Source: Sisyra terminalis
Taxonomy: Eukaryota > Arthropoda > Insecta > Neuroptera > Sisyridae
Length of the DNA: 64,000 bases
NCBI GenBank assembly: GCA_958496175.1
Contig: OY292279.1
Span: forward strand, 23,250,001-23,314,000
Direction of reading: 5' to 3'
Each line of letters starts with the position of its first letter. Position 1 is the first letter of the stretch. A program made the position numbers and the translations under genes. Positions 35,359 to 46,250 of this stretch are shown here, one piece after another. Below the pieces are notes generated by a model, which was not told the origin of the DNA, made no database searches, and was given only the letters and a program-made list of their open reading frames with translations.

Positions 35359-35702
35359 ATGACCTTAGGAAATGAGTTTTTCCTGACGTCGTGCGCCCAA
35401 AAAACCAGCTCGAATTTCACCGGGATAACTTCTTCAGGAAACGTGTATGAAATGTTTGGATGCATGGATACTTTGTCGGAGTTGGAGACTGTCGGAATGA
35501 ACAGGCAATATTTGTTCGATGGCCAAAACTTTTTAAATGGCCGTGCGACAATGGCGTCGTGTTTCGGAAGTGGCATCTCAACCGGAAGTAACAGCGGCGG
35601 ATCAACCAATTCAGCCGATCTGTTCTTTTACGATGACAGTAGTGATACTGGATCAAACTATTCCTACGGAAGTGATCAGGAAAATAGCTCTGGCTCCAAA
35701 GA
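35359..35702 (+). CDS. Fer1: Fer1 exon 1, N-terminal activation-type region
   Basis: Encodes residues 1 to about 115. Late in the exon it is rich in Ser, Gly, Asn and Asp ([20 protein letters not shown]), a low-complexity acidic stretch like the poorly conserved N-terminus of PTF1A proteins. The donor GTAAGT at 35703 is a perfect consensus; the frame reads two codons past it by chance. ORFs on the minus strand here are shadows. Confidence 0.85.
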
Positions 35703-38700
35703 GTAAGTTTATGTTTTAAATATTTCTAAATAAAACTTATTCGATAACAAATAAAAAAAATTATTCTCCTACCTTTTTATCAGAAAGTTAAAATATTATG
35801 TTTATTTGTCTGGCTTCTCTTCTTATCAATGACAAAATGTGATAAGTTTTTATTATGACTTTCTGTGGTTCGATAACAACCATATAATGAAACCAAAATT
35901 TAAATATATTCACATGCAGGTATATGTTATATTATTTTCAAGAGAACCTAAAATGACCTATTTGATAAAAGGATTACGTATTGGTTCACGGACTAAAAAT
36001 TTTACGAATTTTTCGTTTTTTTTTTTTAATCTCATGGTTAAGGACCTTACTGAAAAGTTAAGTTATTTAAATATTAAAATTGTAAGTTCTCGTTCCTATA
36101 AGTATTAAAACTTAAGGTTAAAATAGAAGAAGGATTGTCCTAGGTGTTTTTGCTCATTGGTAGGTACTGTCCTAATTTTTTTCAGAGAAGTTTTATTTTC
36201 TACAAAGTATGTATTTTTGTTTTGCTCTTGAAAAATTAAGCTTTAATTTTGGCCTGGGAAAAAAATTTCCAATGAGAACTTGTCTTGTTCTTTGACAAAT
36301 TAGTTACATTGTTAATAAAACCTTAGTACCGAGTTAATAAAAGTAGGACTAAAGAAAAAAAGTACTAAAAAGTTATAGTAAGAAACAAAATTTCTCCAGT
36401 TATCCCATTTTTATTTTTTTTTTCTCAAATTGAAGTGATGCTCACGTTGTCATTAAATTTAATTAAGCTTGTTTACCATAACGTCTAAGACATTTTGAGG
36501 TACGATACATCTTATCATAGTTGTCATAAAACTAGTTAGAATTAATTCTTTTTCATGCTGCTTATTTTTGAAGAACATTAATTCATTTCATTGTTGAAAT
36601 ATAAAAATCGTAATATCTTTAGATTAGACCTTAAAGTTTTTCAAACGAAAGCGACATATCATCTAGATTCTAGAAAAGCGTTTTTCAATCTTTTTTAACA
36701 CCCAGATTAGTAAAACTTGAGAAAATATTTTGCAGACCAGTGGTTTCTTAGGAAAATATTTTACAAGATATTAGAAATTTCTATATACTTTGGGTTGTAA
36801 CTAAGGATTACAATATCGGACCGAAAATCCAATGACGGTATTCGGTGTTTTTTAGATCTTAATACCAGTAGCAGGAACTTTAGAATTATAAAGAATTTCT
36901 TTCGTTTCCAGTTTAATTAGAGAGAGTATATATCGCAAAAACCAATTGTAACTTATAAATTTTAACATAATATAAAGATTCATAAAAAATTAAAGGAACA
37001 ACAAACATCGTATTTATTTAAATTACAAAAAAATGTTAATACCACTATTCAGTCTATGGTACTATTAAAAATAATTGAAATGTGATCTTAATAAACAAAA
37101 TACATCAATTGTACTGCCATTAAGCCTGGAACTTAGTTTTATGCAAAAATTACCAGCTGTCGAAAACGCTTTTTCAGTATCTACGTTAGTTGGTCTATTC
37201 GCATGGTGGCATGTACTTTCTACAAGTATTTACATTTAAATCTTTAATCTTCAAATAAATCGAATACTTGTCGGATGATCTTGGATATAACCTGATTTCT
37301 GTACTGAATTTTGGTTTGCTTAAGTCTCTTTTAGGTCGGTCAATATTTGGCAACGTTGCATTTTCTGATTTGTTTTTTATTTAATTCGCAAATAAATTGG
37401 CCTATAATGAAAATTTAGCCACAAAAGACAAGATTATAGCATATAAAAATTGATTAGAATACTTATGATTTCTTTACAATAATCATAATGAGAATAGTTT
37501 CTTGGTTTTGAGAGGTGAGAAAAGATTTTTTATTTTCACAAATTAAATCTTAATATCTCCTTAAAACTTTATAAAAACCATCGGAATCCTTTCGGAAAAA
37601 GTAAATTCCTGGGGAGTATAAGATCTATTAAGTGATGGTTGAGACATTTATGTTAATGTTTTCATTGAGAGCAAATGGTAAAACTGGCCAAATTATAAAT
37701 TTATAAAAAAAATATGGTTCTTAAACTCATTATCTTTTAAACAACAATTAAAAGACAGGAAAAAGCATGTTACATAAAAATCGATTACTTATCGCAGGAT
37801 GCAAGAGGTAATTTTATTTAAATGTAAATTATATGGAATTTTTTATATAGAGTTGATTTAAATAAAAGTTTTAAGCACATATTGGCTCACTTTTTCACTA
37901 TTAGTACACCGACCATATGTAACTATTGTTTTTAAAGTTATCCAATTAATCTTAGACTACTTAGGGCTAATATTTTCACATCTAGGTAGTTACATTTTTC
38001 TTTTTGTTAAAATTTTATCCGGAGAATAGAGAAAATAAACGTATTTTGGCTTAAGAATAGTGATATGTGTAGGAGATGAATATATAGGAATTATCTGACA
38101 GATTTTTATTTATTTATTAAGTTGTTATCTTAAGGATATGTTTTATCTATCCATGAGTGAAAATACTAGCCTTTTTTGGACTAATAGCAATGATCTATAA
38201 TATCAACGGTCTATACATCAATGAATCTGGGTTGAAACCGCGCAAATCGCTGGATATTCCCTGGACAACTGTAGTTAAAGTGCGAATATATATAAACTTG
38301 AGGAAATTTATTTCCAGAATTTTAAGATCAATTTTTTTATCCACATATATTTCGTTGTTAACGTAAGTTTTTAATTTAAGACCGTCTTGAATAAAATAAA
38401 TAAGTACTGAAGATTATTTGGAGATTAATTTGTATGTACAATATGTATCATGCCTAGACATTTGTACCAATAATTTATGGGACTAAAAATCCGCTGTTAA
38501 GAAGATTTTTTTATTCTTCTCTTACTAGTAAAGTATGTGTAAGAAAATAATTCAAAAGAAGGTATTCAATCTAGAAAGAACATTAATTATATTTATGAAA
38601 ATTTGTTTCTTACAATTGAAATATTTGCACGAACAATGATTGTTTCGTAAAACAAGTTCAAGTTGAGAAATTGATGCTTATTTGTTTTTTTACTTTAGTA

Positions 38701-41700
38701 GTTTAATTTTCATTTGTTTTAATTGTTCAATTGTTTCAGTAGCAATCGTTTGCGCCATCATCGTCGGCGCAGTAAGTGTCCACAGCAGCAAATTCAGCAA
38801 CGACAAGCAGCAAATTTACGTGAAAGAAAAAGAATGCAGTCGATCAATGACGCTTTTGAAGGTCTTCGTGCTCACATTCCAACACTACCGTACGAAAAGC
38901 GCCTTTCCAAGGTCGATACCTTAAAGCTCGCCATCGGATACATTAATTTTCTTAGCGAACTAGTCCGTGCTGATCGAACTGCCAATGGGCAAGATGGCGC
39001 CACCGGAACTCCTCGCCAACCACTAAAGGAAGAACCTAAAAAAATAATCATTCGAGGTACGATTTTAATTATTTTTTATTTGTTGCCCACTTATGATTAT
39101 TAAGGTCCTTAGCAACTTTTAGGTTCTATTAACCACATTCCAGAAAATGAATTTTTTTATACAGTGCAACTTTCAAAATCGAATTTATTGGGATATTGAG
39201 CGGTAATGTTACCACTATTCCATTAAATATGGTCGAACTAGAAATTTGCAATTTTTTTGAAATTCTATTGTAGAAAAGATCCATCTGGTTGCAGAGCGGA
39301 ACAAATTAAAAATCCATCCCTTTTAAATATCAAAAAAATGCACCCTACTTTTGACAATTCGTTTAAATATCAAGGGATGATTTTATAATAAACATCCCTC
39401 GTTTAATAGTACTAGAGGGCAGTTCATAATTTTGTCATTACATGTTTGCTGTAACTAATTTTGAGGCAATTAAATGTCGATTGTCTGGACCGAGCTGGGG
39501 GGATGAATGGAAGGCGTTTTTGGGCTTGGATTTTTGGGGTGGTAATTAATATTTTTGTAATGAAATAGAGGAAAATATCGAGTTGTAATTAATAATAGGT
39601 TTTGTAGCACGTTTTGTTTCCGGTGGTGACCCTCACGACCCTTCGGTTATCACTCAATGTCACCCCAACCCCATCCATTTATCTATCGATATTGCAGGTG
39701 TGCAATGTTATGACGATTTCCTGATGATGATTCAAAATATTTATAATAATATTCAAATTTTGGACTTATTTTTAGCAAAAAATATTTCTAAAATTTTTGC
39801 TTTTGATTGTTAAAGAACTGTCGTAGTCTTTTAGTGAAAAAAATTATTTAAAGAAATTTAAGAAAGTATTTTAGAGTTTAATTTTATTGAATTTGGCTAA
39901 CTTTACATACAATTTGAACTATAAATTTTTTTTGAATGTTTTTATTTCTTTTTTTAAAGCCGGCCAGATTATGGGTGTCTACTTTTCTTTGTAACCACTA
40001 ATTCTGTTTTGAATAACTTAAACCCTGCTTTGTTTATGGTATTTTGATATCAACTTGGATTTAAAGCCACTAAATTAGTAAAAAAATATACCTAATTCTC
40101 CTTTTACACGAGAGATAATTCCCAAAAATTCGGGTAAGGATTAGGTGTTAAGAGTAATGAAAAAATTCTTGTTAGAGTTAAGTCTTTATTTCGGGATTAC
40201 ACATAAATTCGTGTTAAATCAAAAAATTCGAATATAAAGAGATTTTTTTAAACGTGTTAAATCGAATTCGTGTTAAAAAAAATTGTGTAAAAAGACAATT
40301 AGGTGTTATGTGAGCTTTCAAAATGGTGCTGGCTACAGAAGCGAATTCCAAAAACTATTTTTTTTTTGTCATCATTTTGTATTTTTTCTCCTGTTTTTGA
40401 ACCTATCCGTTTCTTGAAGTTCTCTACCTATGGGGAATTAGACCTCATCAAAATGTATTTATTGTAAAATTCTTTTAAAGAATGCATGGTTCTTTTTTAT
40501 ATTTGTACAACAGTACTACAAGATCTTAAGTGAAAGACGAAATTTTTCTGTTTTTTTCTGAATATTTGTTACTGACTTTTATAAGTAGTTCGTCTATTTT
40601 TAAAACTTCTTCTAGCAAATCTCCTTAAGAATTTTATTCCAATTATTTTTGAACAATCGATTCTGTGAAAGTTGGTGAATCTCATAAGGAGTAGAAAGAT
40701 TACGAGAGGAAAATTCTGCTCAATGGCCAAGTATATGCATTGCTTTTATACTAATAAAGTTTCAGCGCTAATACATACGGGGAGGAGAGGTATGAACTTT
40801 CAGTACCTTGAATAAATACAACCATAATACATTAGACTGAAATACATAACGTGCTTGCCGGATCGAGCTTTTAAGGCCGGCCGCACACTGTAGCATACAA
40901 ATTGTTAGCCTACATATTAGTCGTTCATATTCTCCACAGTGAAACATTTTTAGACGAGCTTTTATGGAGTACTTAATTTCTTATCTCTTCCCTTGAAGTT
41001 TTTGCAAATGCAGTCAAAAAAATGAAATCTTATTACTTTAGCAGTGGAAAACGAGAAAGAAGCAAATAAGACAAGCAATGATTGACAAGCAGAATGTTCC
41101 GTGACCACATGCTCGGAAAGAGTGCGGTTTACACTTCAACGACTTCTTTCGTTTGAAGATGATTGTTTGCTACAGTGTGAGGCCGGCCTAAGAGTTTGGA
41201 AAATAGCCAAAATCATACATATTCTTCGGTAGCAAGGCTGTACTGATGAAGGCATTGATAAAACCATGGACCAGTCCCAGATTGTTCTGCAAATACTAGT
41301 GTAATTAGTTTTATAGTATTGGCCTACTATTGGTGGAATACTGTTGGTCTGCCTGCTAAAAATCAAGTTAATTTGAGGTACATGCCGAATCAAAAGATCT
41401 TCCCAGAAAACGAGAGAGAAGATGCTCTTACGTGGTGAGAGATAGTGACACTATCGCTAATTCAAATACAGTGTATGGGTCGGAATAAGAAAACCATAAA
41501 AAATGAGATAATATTAAACATTACATTCTGTGAAATAAAATGAGGGGAGGTGGGTTAAAAACACAAGAATAGGATGAAAAGAAAGTTTTTCAAAGTTCAA
41601 ATTCAGAAATACTCAATAGTAGGTCTCTAGCCAGATTGCTTGTGAACTCTATAAGGGTCCACAGGGTCCAGGGTCTACTTGGGATACTGTTTAATTCTTT

Positions 41701-43259
41701 GATGTTTTTTTCATTTTTTATTGGAAAACAGTGCTCTGGATGAGTAATAACTTAGAAAATTGGGAGTATTAGTTCCAAGTACTGAAATCAAACCGAATCT
41801 TGTTCGCCAATTGTTGAAATTCGTTCGGTTTTCTGGCTTCCAGAATACAATGGAAACCAGAGAATACGATAAGTTTGAGATTGTAGTGTTGGAGCTCTCC
41901 AGATTTCGTCCTGACGAACCATGACTTATGAAAGTTTGGCATAATTAAAAACGTTTTGTTGGAACTTCTTTATTTTCAAGATTTTTTAAGACCTATCTAG
42001 TGACACCGTAATGTGCATTATTTTTTTTATTTATTGTTATTAGTGTCGGACTGGACTTTCTTTTTCGGCCAAAAATCGAGTTTCGACTTAGTTTCGGTTT
42101 CGGCTGTCGTCAAACCGAAACTACGGCCGAAACCGAAACTGAATTCGTGAGATAAAAATGTTAAAAACATATTCTTTTTCACTAACTATTTGATACTTCA
42201 ATTATGAATATCAGTTTATTAATATTTTGTTTAATATTATCCTAAATATTTTATTTTTTCAGTTCAAAAGAAAACTGATCAAAGTTTAGAAGAAATTATT
42301 TTGTTTTAATGATAATAAGAAAGATTTTTTTAATTTTATACACCTAAACATATTAGATAATAAGTATTTTTGTTTGTACCTTTTTTTATTTTTTTATGTT
42401 ATTCGTAGCTAAGATTAATAAGAAATATTTGGTGCATTTCTTTGAAATCAATCCCTTATTTCAGGATAAATAATTTATTTGGAATTAGAATGATAATATG
42501 TTATGTTAATGATTAGCTCAAATAGTAGGGACTAAATTATTAATGAATACCTATAGGATTTAAATGTAAAGATACTAATTATGATTAACTTTTTTTTCTA
42601 CGAAAACATGACCTTATATAAAAGTTTCGGTTTCGGCCGAAATTGAGACTGTTGCCGAAATTCGATTTCGGTTTCGACCGTGAAAACTAGTTTCGGTCGG
42701 ACACTAATAGTTATCCAAATGATGCAATATCTATGTTTTTTTTTCTTTTTTTGAGTTTTTTTTTACACTACTTTGATAGCGATTCTAGTGGCCCAAGGAA
42801 AACATCTTATGTATAAATTTAATTTATAGTAACAAAAAGCTCCAAGAAAGAAGACGGTGATTTTGGGGCTGGCTAGTAAAGAGAATGCCGTTATGAATAA
42901 GTCATTTTGGAATTTGGAAACGAAAACCTAAAAAAGAAATTTTGTTTTATATTTCCTATTGACATTTTAGAAAATAAATCTAAAGAATATATGAATGAAA
43001 AGATATAAGAATATTTGAACACTATGTGATATTACAATTTAAATTGAAAAAAACTATATATTTTTAAGAAATATTTATATTCCTTTCATTTTCAGGATTG
43101 GGTGCAGGACATTACACAGCTCATTCTCTATCTTGGTCTCGCCAAAAAGACGTTTCAGCCAACGGGACTTTATACGCGAAAGTCTGGACGCCTGAAGATC
43201 CCCGTGCGAATAAGCAGCTGTCTGGAACTACCATAATTCCCGCTCTAACCCCCGACTAA
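35359..43259 (+). CDS. Fer1: Fer1, bHLH transcription factor, PTF1A orthologue (three exons)
   Basis: Exons 35359-35702, 38740-39056 and 43096-43259 splice with GTAAGT...TTGTTTCAG and GTACGA...CATTTTCAG (phases 2 and 1) into about 274 residues. In animals PTF1A pairs with an E protein and RBPJ/Su(H) in the PTF1 complex, specifying neurons and, in vertebrates, exocrine pancreas. The bHLH reads [20 protein letters not shown], then [20 protein letters not shown] and [13 protein letters not shown], nearly identical to PTF1A and distinct from Twist, Hand or NATO3 (Fer3). The C-terminal AHSLSWS and [10 protein letters not shown] match the two RBPJ-contact motifs of PTF1A. The N-terminus is serine/glycine/acidic-rich. 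No ATG precedes 35359 in the open frame; the ATG at 35452 ([12 protein letters not shown] at -3) is an alternative start giving 243 residues. Confidence 0.95.
35703..38739 (+). other. Fer1 intron 1 (3.0 kb)
   Basis: AT-rich. It contains a truncated GGCAACG MITE (37313-37461) and no exon-like ORF. A 69-codon frame at 38157 begins with GTG and looks signal-peptide-like, but it has no ATG at its start and no family match. Confidence 0.5.
37313..37461 (+). mobile_element. Truncated GGCAACG palindromic MITE in Fer1 intron 1
   Basis: GGTTTGCTTAAGTCTCTTTT then CAATATTTGGCAACGTTGCA and TTTTCTGATTTG match the left arm of the family. The core AATGAAAATTTAGCCACAAA is present and the far arm is lost. 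Confidence 0.65.
38740..39056 (+). CDS. Fer1: Fer1 exon 2, bHLH domain
   Basis: Starts after TTGTTTCAG, completes an Asp codon, and runs through [15 protein letters not shown], the whole bHLH, a variable linker and [11 protein letters not shown], which corresponds to PTF1A QKVIICHRG. The basic region has the Class A RERKRM pattern with the key glutamate that contacts CA of the E-box. The exon ends in phase 1. Confidence 0.95.
40875..41188. mobile_element. Harbinger-like MITE with TAA target duplication
   Basis: The left end GGCCGGCCGCACACTGTAGC and the complement of the right end GGCCGGCCTCACACTGTAGC differ at one base. Both sides are flanked by TAA (40872-40874 and 41189-41191). A 3-bp T(W)A duplication with GGCC-type TIRs fits PIF/Harbinger elements. 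It is 314 bp and non-coding; the minus ORF at 41136 overlaps its edge. Confidence 0.75.
42041..42706. mobile_element. hAT-type non-autonomous element in Fer1 intron 2
   Basis: Left end TAGTGTCGGACTGG; complement of right end TAGTGTCCGACCGAAACTAG. It is flanked by 8-mers ATTGTTAT and ATAGTTAT (7 of 8 identical), the duplication length of hAT transposons. Subterminal GGTTTCGG/CCGAAACC repeats occur at both ends. It is 666 bp with no ORF. Confidence 0.8.
43096..43259 (+). CDS. Fer1: Fer1 exon 3, RBPJ/Su(H)-binding C-terminus
   Basis: Encodes [15 protein letters not shown], a variable linker, then [12 protein letters not shown] and a short tail ending TPD before TAA (43257-43259). The two tryptophan motifs are the C1 and C2 blocks through which PTF1A binds RBPJ in vertebrates, so the interaction with Su(H) is probably kept. 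This exon is too short to be found as a long ORF. Confidence 0.93.
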
Positions 43260-43320
43260 AACAATTCCAACATGAGCGCAAATTTCTGTTTTAATGTGTG
43301 ATTTTTTAACCAAAAAAAGT

Positions 43321-43330
43321 AATAAATAAA
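43321..43330 (+). terminator. Fer1 polyadenylation signals
   Basis: Two overlapping AATAAA hexamers (43321-43326 and 43325-43330), 62-71 nt after the Fer1 stop, followed by T-rich sequence. Confidence 0.75.
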
Positions 43331-43639
43331 GCTCTTATTTTTAATTTAAATCAACAATTCTAGTCGATATTTAAAATGTGATTGTATTATATTATATTAA
43401 ATTATTATTAAAGTATTTATATCATAAAATCAATATTCATATGTAAATAAATAATTAAAAAACATGCTACTTATCAATTTTACTCCTTCCACTCAATCAT
43501 ATTGGTCTTGAATGAATATATTACGTTGCTGAAAATCATGGTTTACAATATGAGAGTTTTTCCACCTGGACTAACTTTTCTCTTTGTCTCATTTTTTCGA
43601 TAAGCATGTTTTCTTCTTCATATAGATACAAAACTCCAT

Positions 43640-44060
43640 TATTATGGGAAAGTGCAGCTTTTCTCTACTAAGAATTTCCCAGTCATTGGTGGTGAAAGTC
43701 TCGTGGGAAAATTCAAGATGCAACCAATCGCGTTGGCCAACTTCTCTATCGATTTTCCTCAACGAACCGCCCCTATTCGTGCTTTGAGGCTGAGTATAAT
43801 TTTGTAAAAATAAGTTTATTAACGAATGAAACTAAAAAAAAAATGCAAATAATTCCAACAGTTGATTTTTTTTTAAGTTTGTTTAAAATTGGCGACAGTT
43901 GCGTTTTTCCCATTGATTAGATAAATTTGGATTTGGCTTAATTAGCCAATTCCTATGCGTCTCACGTTGTATTTAATTGAGATGCGGGTTTGAAAGCAAG
44001 CCCATTTTGGCCTTCAAAATAGGCAAATGACCGTAAATTTTGTAATTAGTTGGTTAATAA
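43640..44060 (+). promoter_or_regulatory. Candidate Fer1 downstream enhancer with PTF1/Su(H)-type sites
   Basis: Contains TGGGAAA at 43645-43651 and 43704-43710 and TTTCCCA at 43675-43681 and 43906-43912. The 43702-43709 site CGTGGGAA fits the Su(H) consensus YGTGRGAA. The 43906 box is four bases after the E-box CAGTTG (43896-43901), which is one helical turn centre to centre, as in PTF1 bipartite sites. A further CAGTTG is at 43859. A palindromic homeodomain-type TTGGCTTAATTAGCCAA lies at about 43936-43952. Autoregulation by Fer1 is a hypothesis. Confidence 0.45.
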
Positions 44061-44279
44061 GGTAGTGCAAGGAATAAATAACATTAAATATTTTTTACGA
44101 TAACAGTTTAGGAAGAATTTGCAAAAGTGTTCAAATATTTGGAGTATTTTTTTGATATTCCCAGAGGTTTATATAATGTGGTGCAAACAGTATAAAACCA
44201 TTTTGTTGCTCAATATGCTAGCTAAATAATTTATGTCGGTTTTACTTCAAAGTTCCAATGATTATTTTAGAGTTATCGA

Positions 44280-44930
44280 TAGTGTTCGACCGAAACTAGT
44301 TTTTACGGTCGAAACCGGGATCGAATTTCGGCATCAGTCTCAGTTTCGACCGAAACCGAAATTTCCATATAAGGTCACGTTTTTGTTGAAAAAAAATTAA
44401 TCGTAATTAGCCATCGTAATTAGTCTTTACTTTTAAATCCTATAGATATTCATTAATCATTTAGACCCTAAAATTTGAGCTAATTATTAACAAAACATAA
44501 TATTATCACTTCTTATTTCAAATAAATTATTTATGCTGAAATAAGAGGTGATTTGAAAGAAATGCACCTAATATGTCTTTTAAATATTAGTTATGAATAA
44601 CATAAACAAAAAAATAATATATTTAACAAAATTAATTTTTTGCTTGTATGTTTAGGTACACACAGTAAAGTACTCTTTCGTACATCTTAAAAACAAAATA
44701 ATTTATTCTAAGCTTTGGCCAGTTTTCTCTCGAACTGAAAAAAAGTATTAAAATATGTCATCAGGGAAATATTTTATTCATGCTTCATTAGTTGAAGAAT
44801 GAAATAATAAGTGAAAAACAATAATTTCCCTGTATTTTCATCTCACACTTGTTTTGACTTGACGACAGCCGAAATCTAAACTAAGCCAAAATCAGGTCTA
44901 AACCGAAACCGAAAGTTCGGTTGAACACTA
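44280..44930. mobile_element. hAT-type non-autonomous element, inverted relative to 42041-42706
   Basis: Begins TAGTGTTCGACCGAAACTAG with TTTACGGTCGAAACC, the same end that the first copy carries on its right. It ends CCGAAAGTTCGGTTGAACACTA. The 651-bp length and shared TATAAGGTCA-GTTTT show the same family. Flanking 8-mers agree only partly. Confidence 0.75.
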
Positions 44931-45766
44931 ATTATATTTTTTTTTTATAAAAGTAACCAGAATTTAGTGGTTATTGTTTTGTTCTGTTTTGAGTCTTAAA
45001 GGTCATTTTAAATTACGTAAAGCTGTTTGGATGGAATAGGGAGGAATATCATTACTTTATTTGTCTCTTACTTTTATTTACCAAAATGAAATAATTTTAC
45101 ATTAAAATTATCCTTAAAGTGAAAGATGAACTCAGCTGAGATATTTCATTTCGAAGATTGTGACAAGAATGCTCAAATATATGTTATTTCTCCTAAATAT
45201 AATTAATAATTATAATAACGATAATAATTGATGCATTTTAACTTTAACTAAGATATATTTGAGAATTTAAAACATTTTTCTTAAATAATGTACTAAGTAC
45301 ATATCACCACCTCATACATTCTATTTTTAACACCGTAAGGAAAAGGTTAAACGTAATTTACGAATCTCTACTTTACGACAGATTCTGTGTTAAACCATTG
45401 ATAAGTTGATGAATTTTTTCTTCCAGGCTTATCTGTTCTACCAGTCAATTCATTCTAGTTCCATCTAGTATATGGTACCTTCAAGAAAACTTTACAATCA
45501 GGGAAAATTTTAGTTTTGAGATTACGATAGGTATAAATATCAACTTTGAGCATTCATATATCAATTTTGATAGTAACTTACTTTTGGTATGACGCCAGTC
45601 CATATAGACCTGCGTACTAGTTATAAAATGAATCGAATTTTCCTGAATATGAAAACGAATATTAGGTAAAAGATTTTTGGATTTAGCAGATAAATGCAAT
45701 ATTAATAGTCAAATATATTTTTTTTTGAACAACGATGACTAAAAATGATATTAGTGGAAAAACACC

Positions 45767-45989
45767 GGCTTATGTTTCATTAAGGAACGTTAATATCTGG
45801 CAACATTGCATTTTCTACTTTGTTTTTAACTTTATTTGCGAAAAAAGCAGGCAATAATGAAAATTTAGCAGCAAAGAGGAAATTATACGATATTAGAGTT
45901 CAATTAACAAAAAAATCGCGAATTAAATTAAAAATATGGGAAAAATGCAACTTTGCCTGATATCGAGGTCTGAAAAAGGGGCATGAGTC
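45767..45989. mobile_element. Palindromic MITE, GGCAACG family, complete copy
   Basis: GGCTTATGTTTCATTAAGGA leads into CTGGCAACATTGCATTTTCT; the mirrored right end is GGGAAAAATGCAACTTTGCC, then GAGGTCTGAAAAAGGGGCAT and GAGTC. The core AATGAAAATTTAGCAGCAAA is shared. Length 223 bp. Confidence 0.7.
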
Positions 45990-46069
45990 AAAAGACCAAT
46001 TTTAAAATCAAATTTGATTTTTGCGCTGATTTTGAACAGCTATATTGTTTAAACAATATATAAAAGATA

Positions 46070-46250
46070 TTGTGGTCATATTTATGCAATATAATTTACA
46101 AAAGCAAACTATAAACATAAATTTGAACAAAAGCTGAAACAAATGTATTTTGACGTATTATTCAGATACGTATTTTGATTGCCCAGAAATTATCCTCAGT
46201 GCTCATTAAGTAGTATTGGATTGCTTTGTAGCTGCTATGTGCTTTCTTGC
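46070..46250 (+). repeat. Dispersed repeat, copy 2 (other copy 4716-4905)
   Basis: ATTGTGGTCATA, GCAATATAATTTACAAAAGC, TTTTGACGTATTATTCAGAT, GATTGCCCAG and AGTAGTATTGGATTGCT align with copy 1 over about 185 bp. It lies 80 bp after a GGCAACG MITE. Confidence 0.65.

Larger units (their letters stand above)
39057..43095 (+). other. Fer1 intron 2 (4.0 kb)
   Basis: Holds a Harbinger-like MITE (40875-41188) and an hAT-like element (42041-42706). A GC-richer non-coding block at 39470-39700 (TCGATTGTCTGGACCGAGCT; GGTGACCCTCACGACCCTTC) could be an enhancer, but nothing in it proves this. Confidence 0.5.

Noticed and set aside
35037..35609. Minus-strand ORFs opposite the Fer1 promoter and exon 1
   Set aside because: Frame shadows of a real plus-strand exon and its GC-richer promoter; no match to a protein family.
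38157..38366. Signal-peptide-like frame in Fer1 intron 1
   Set aside because: Begins with GTG and has no upstream ATG; hydrophobic start is common in AT-rich frames.
41136..41393. 85-aa minus ORF
   Set aside because: Starts outside and ends inside the Harbinger-like MITE; no family match.
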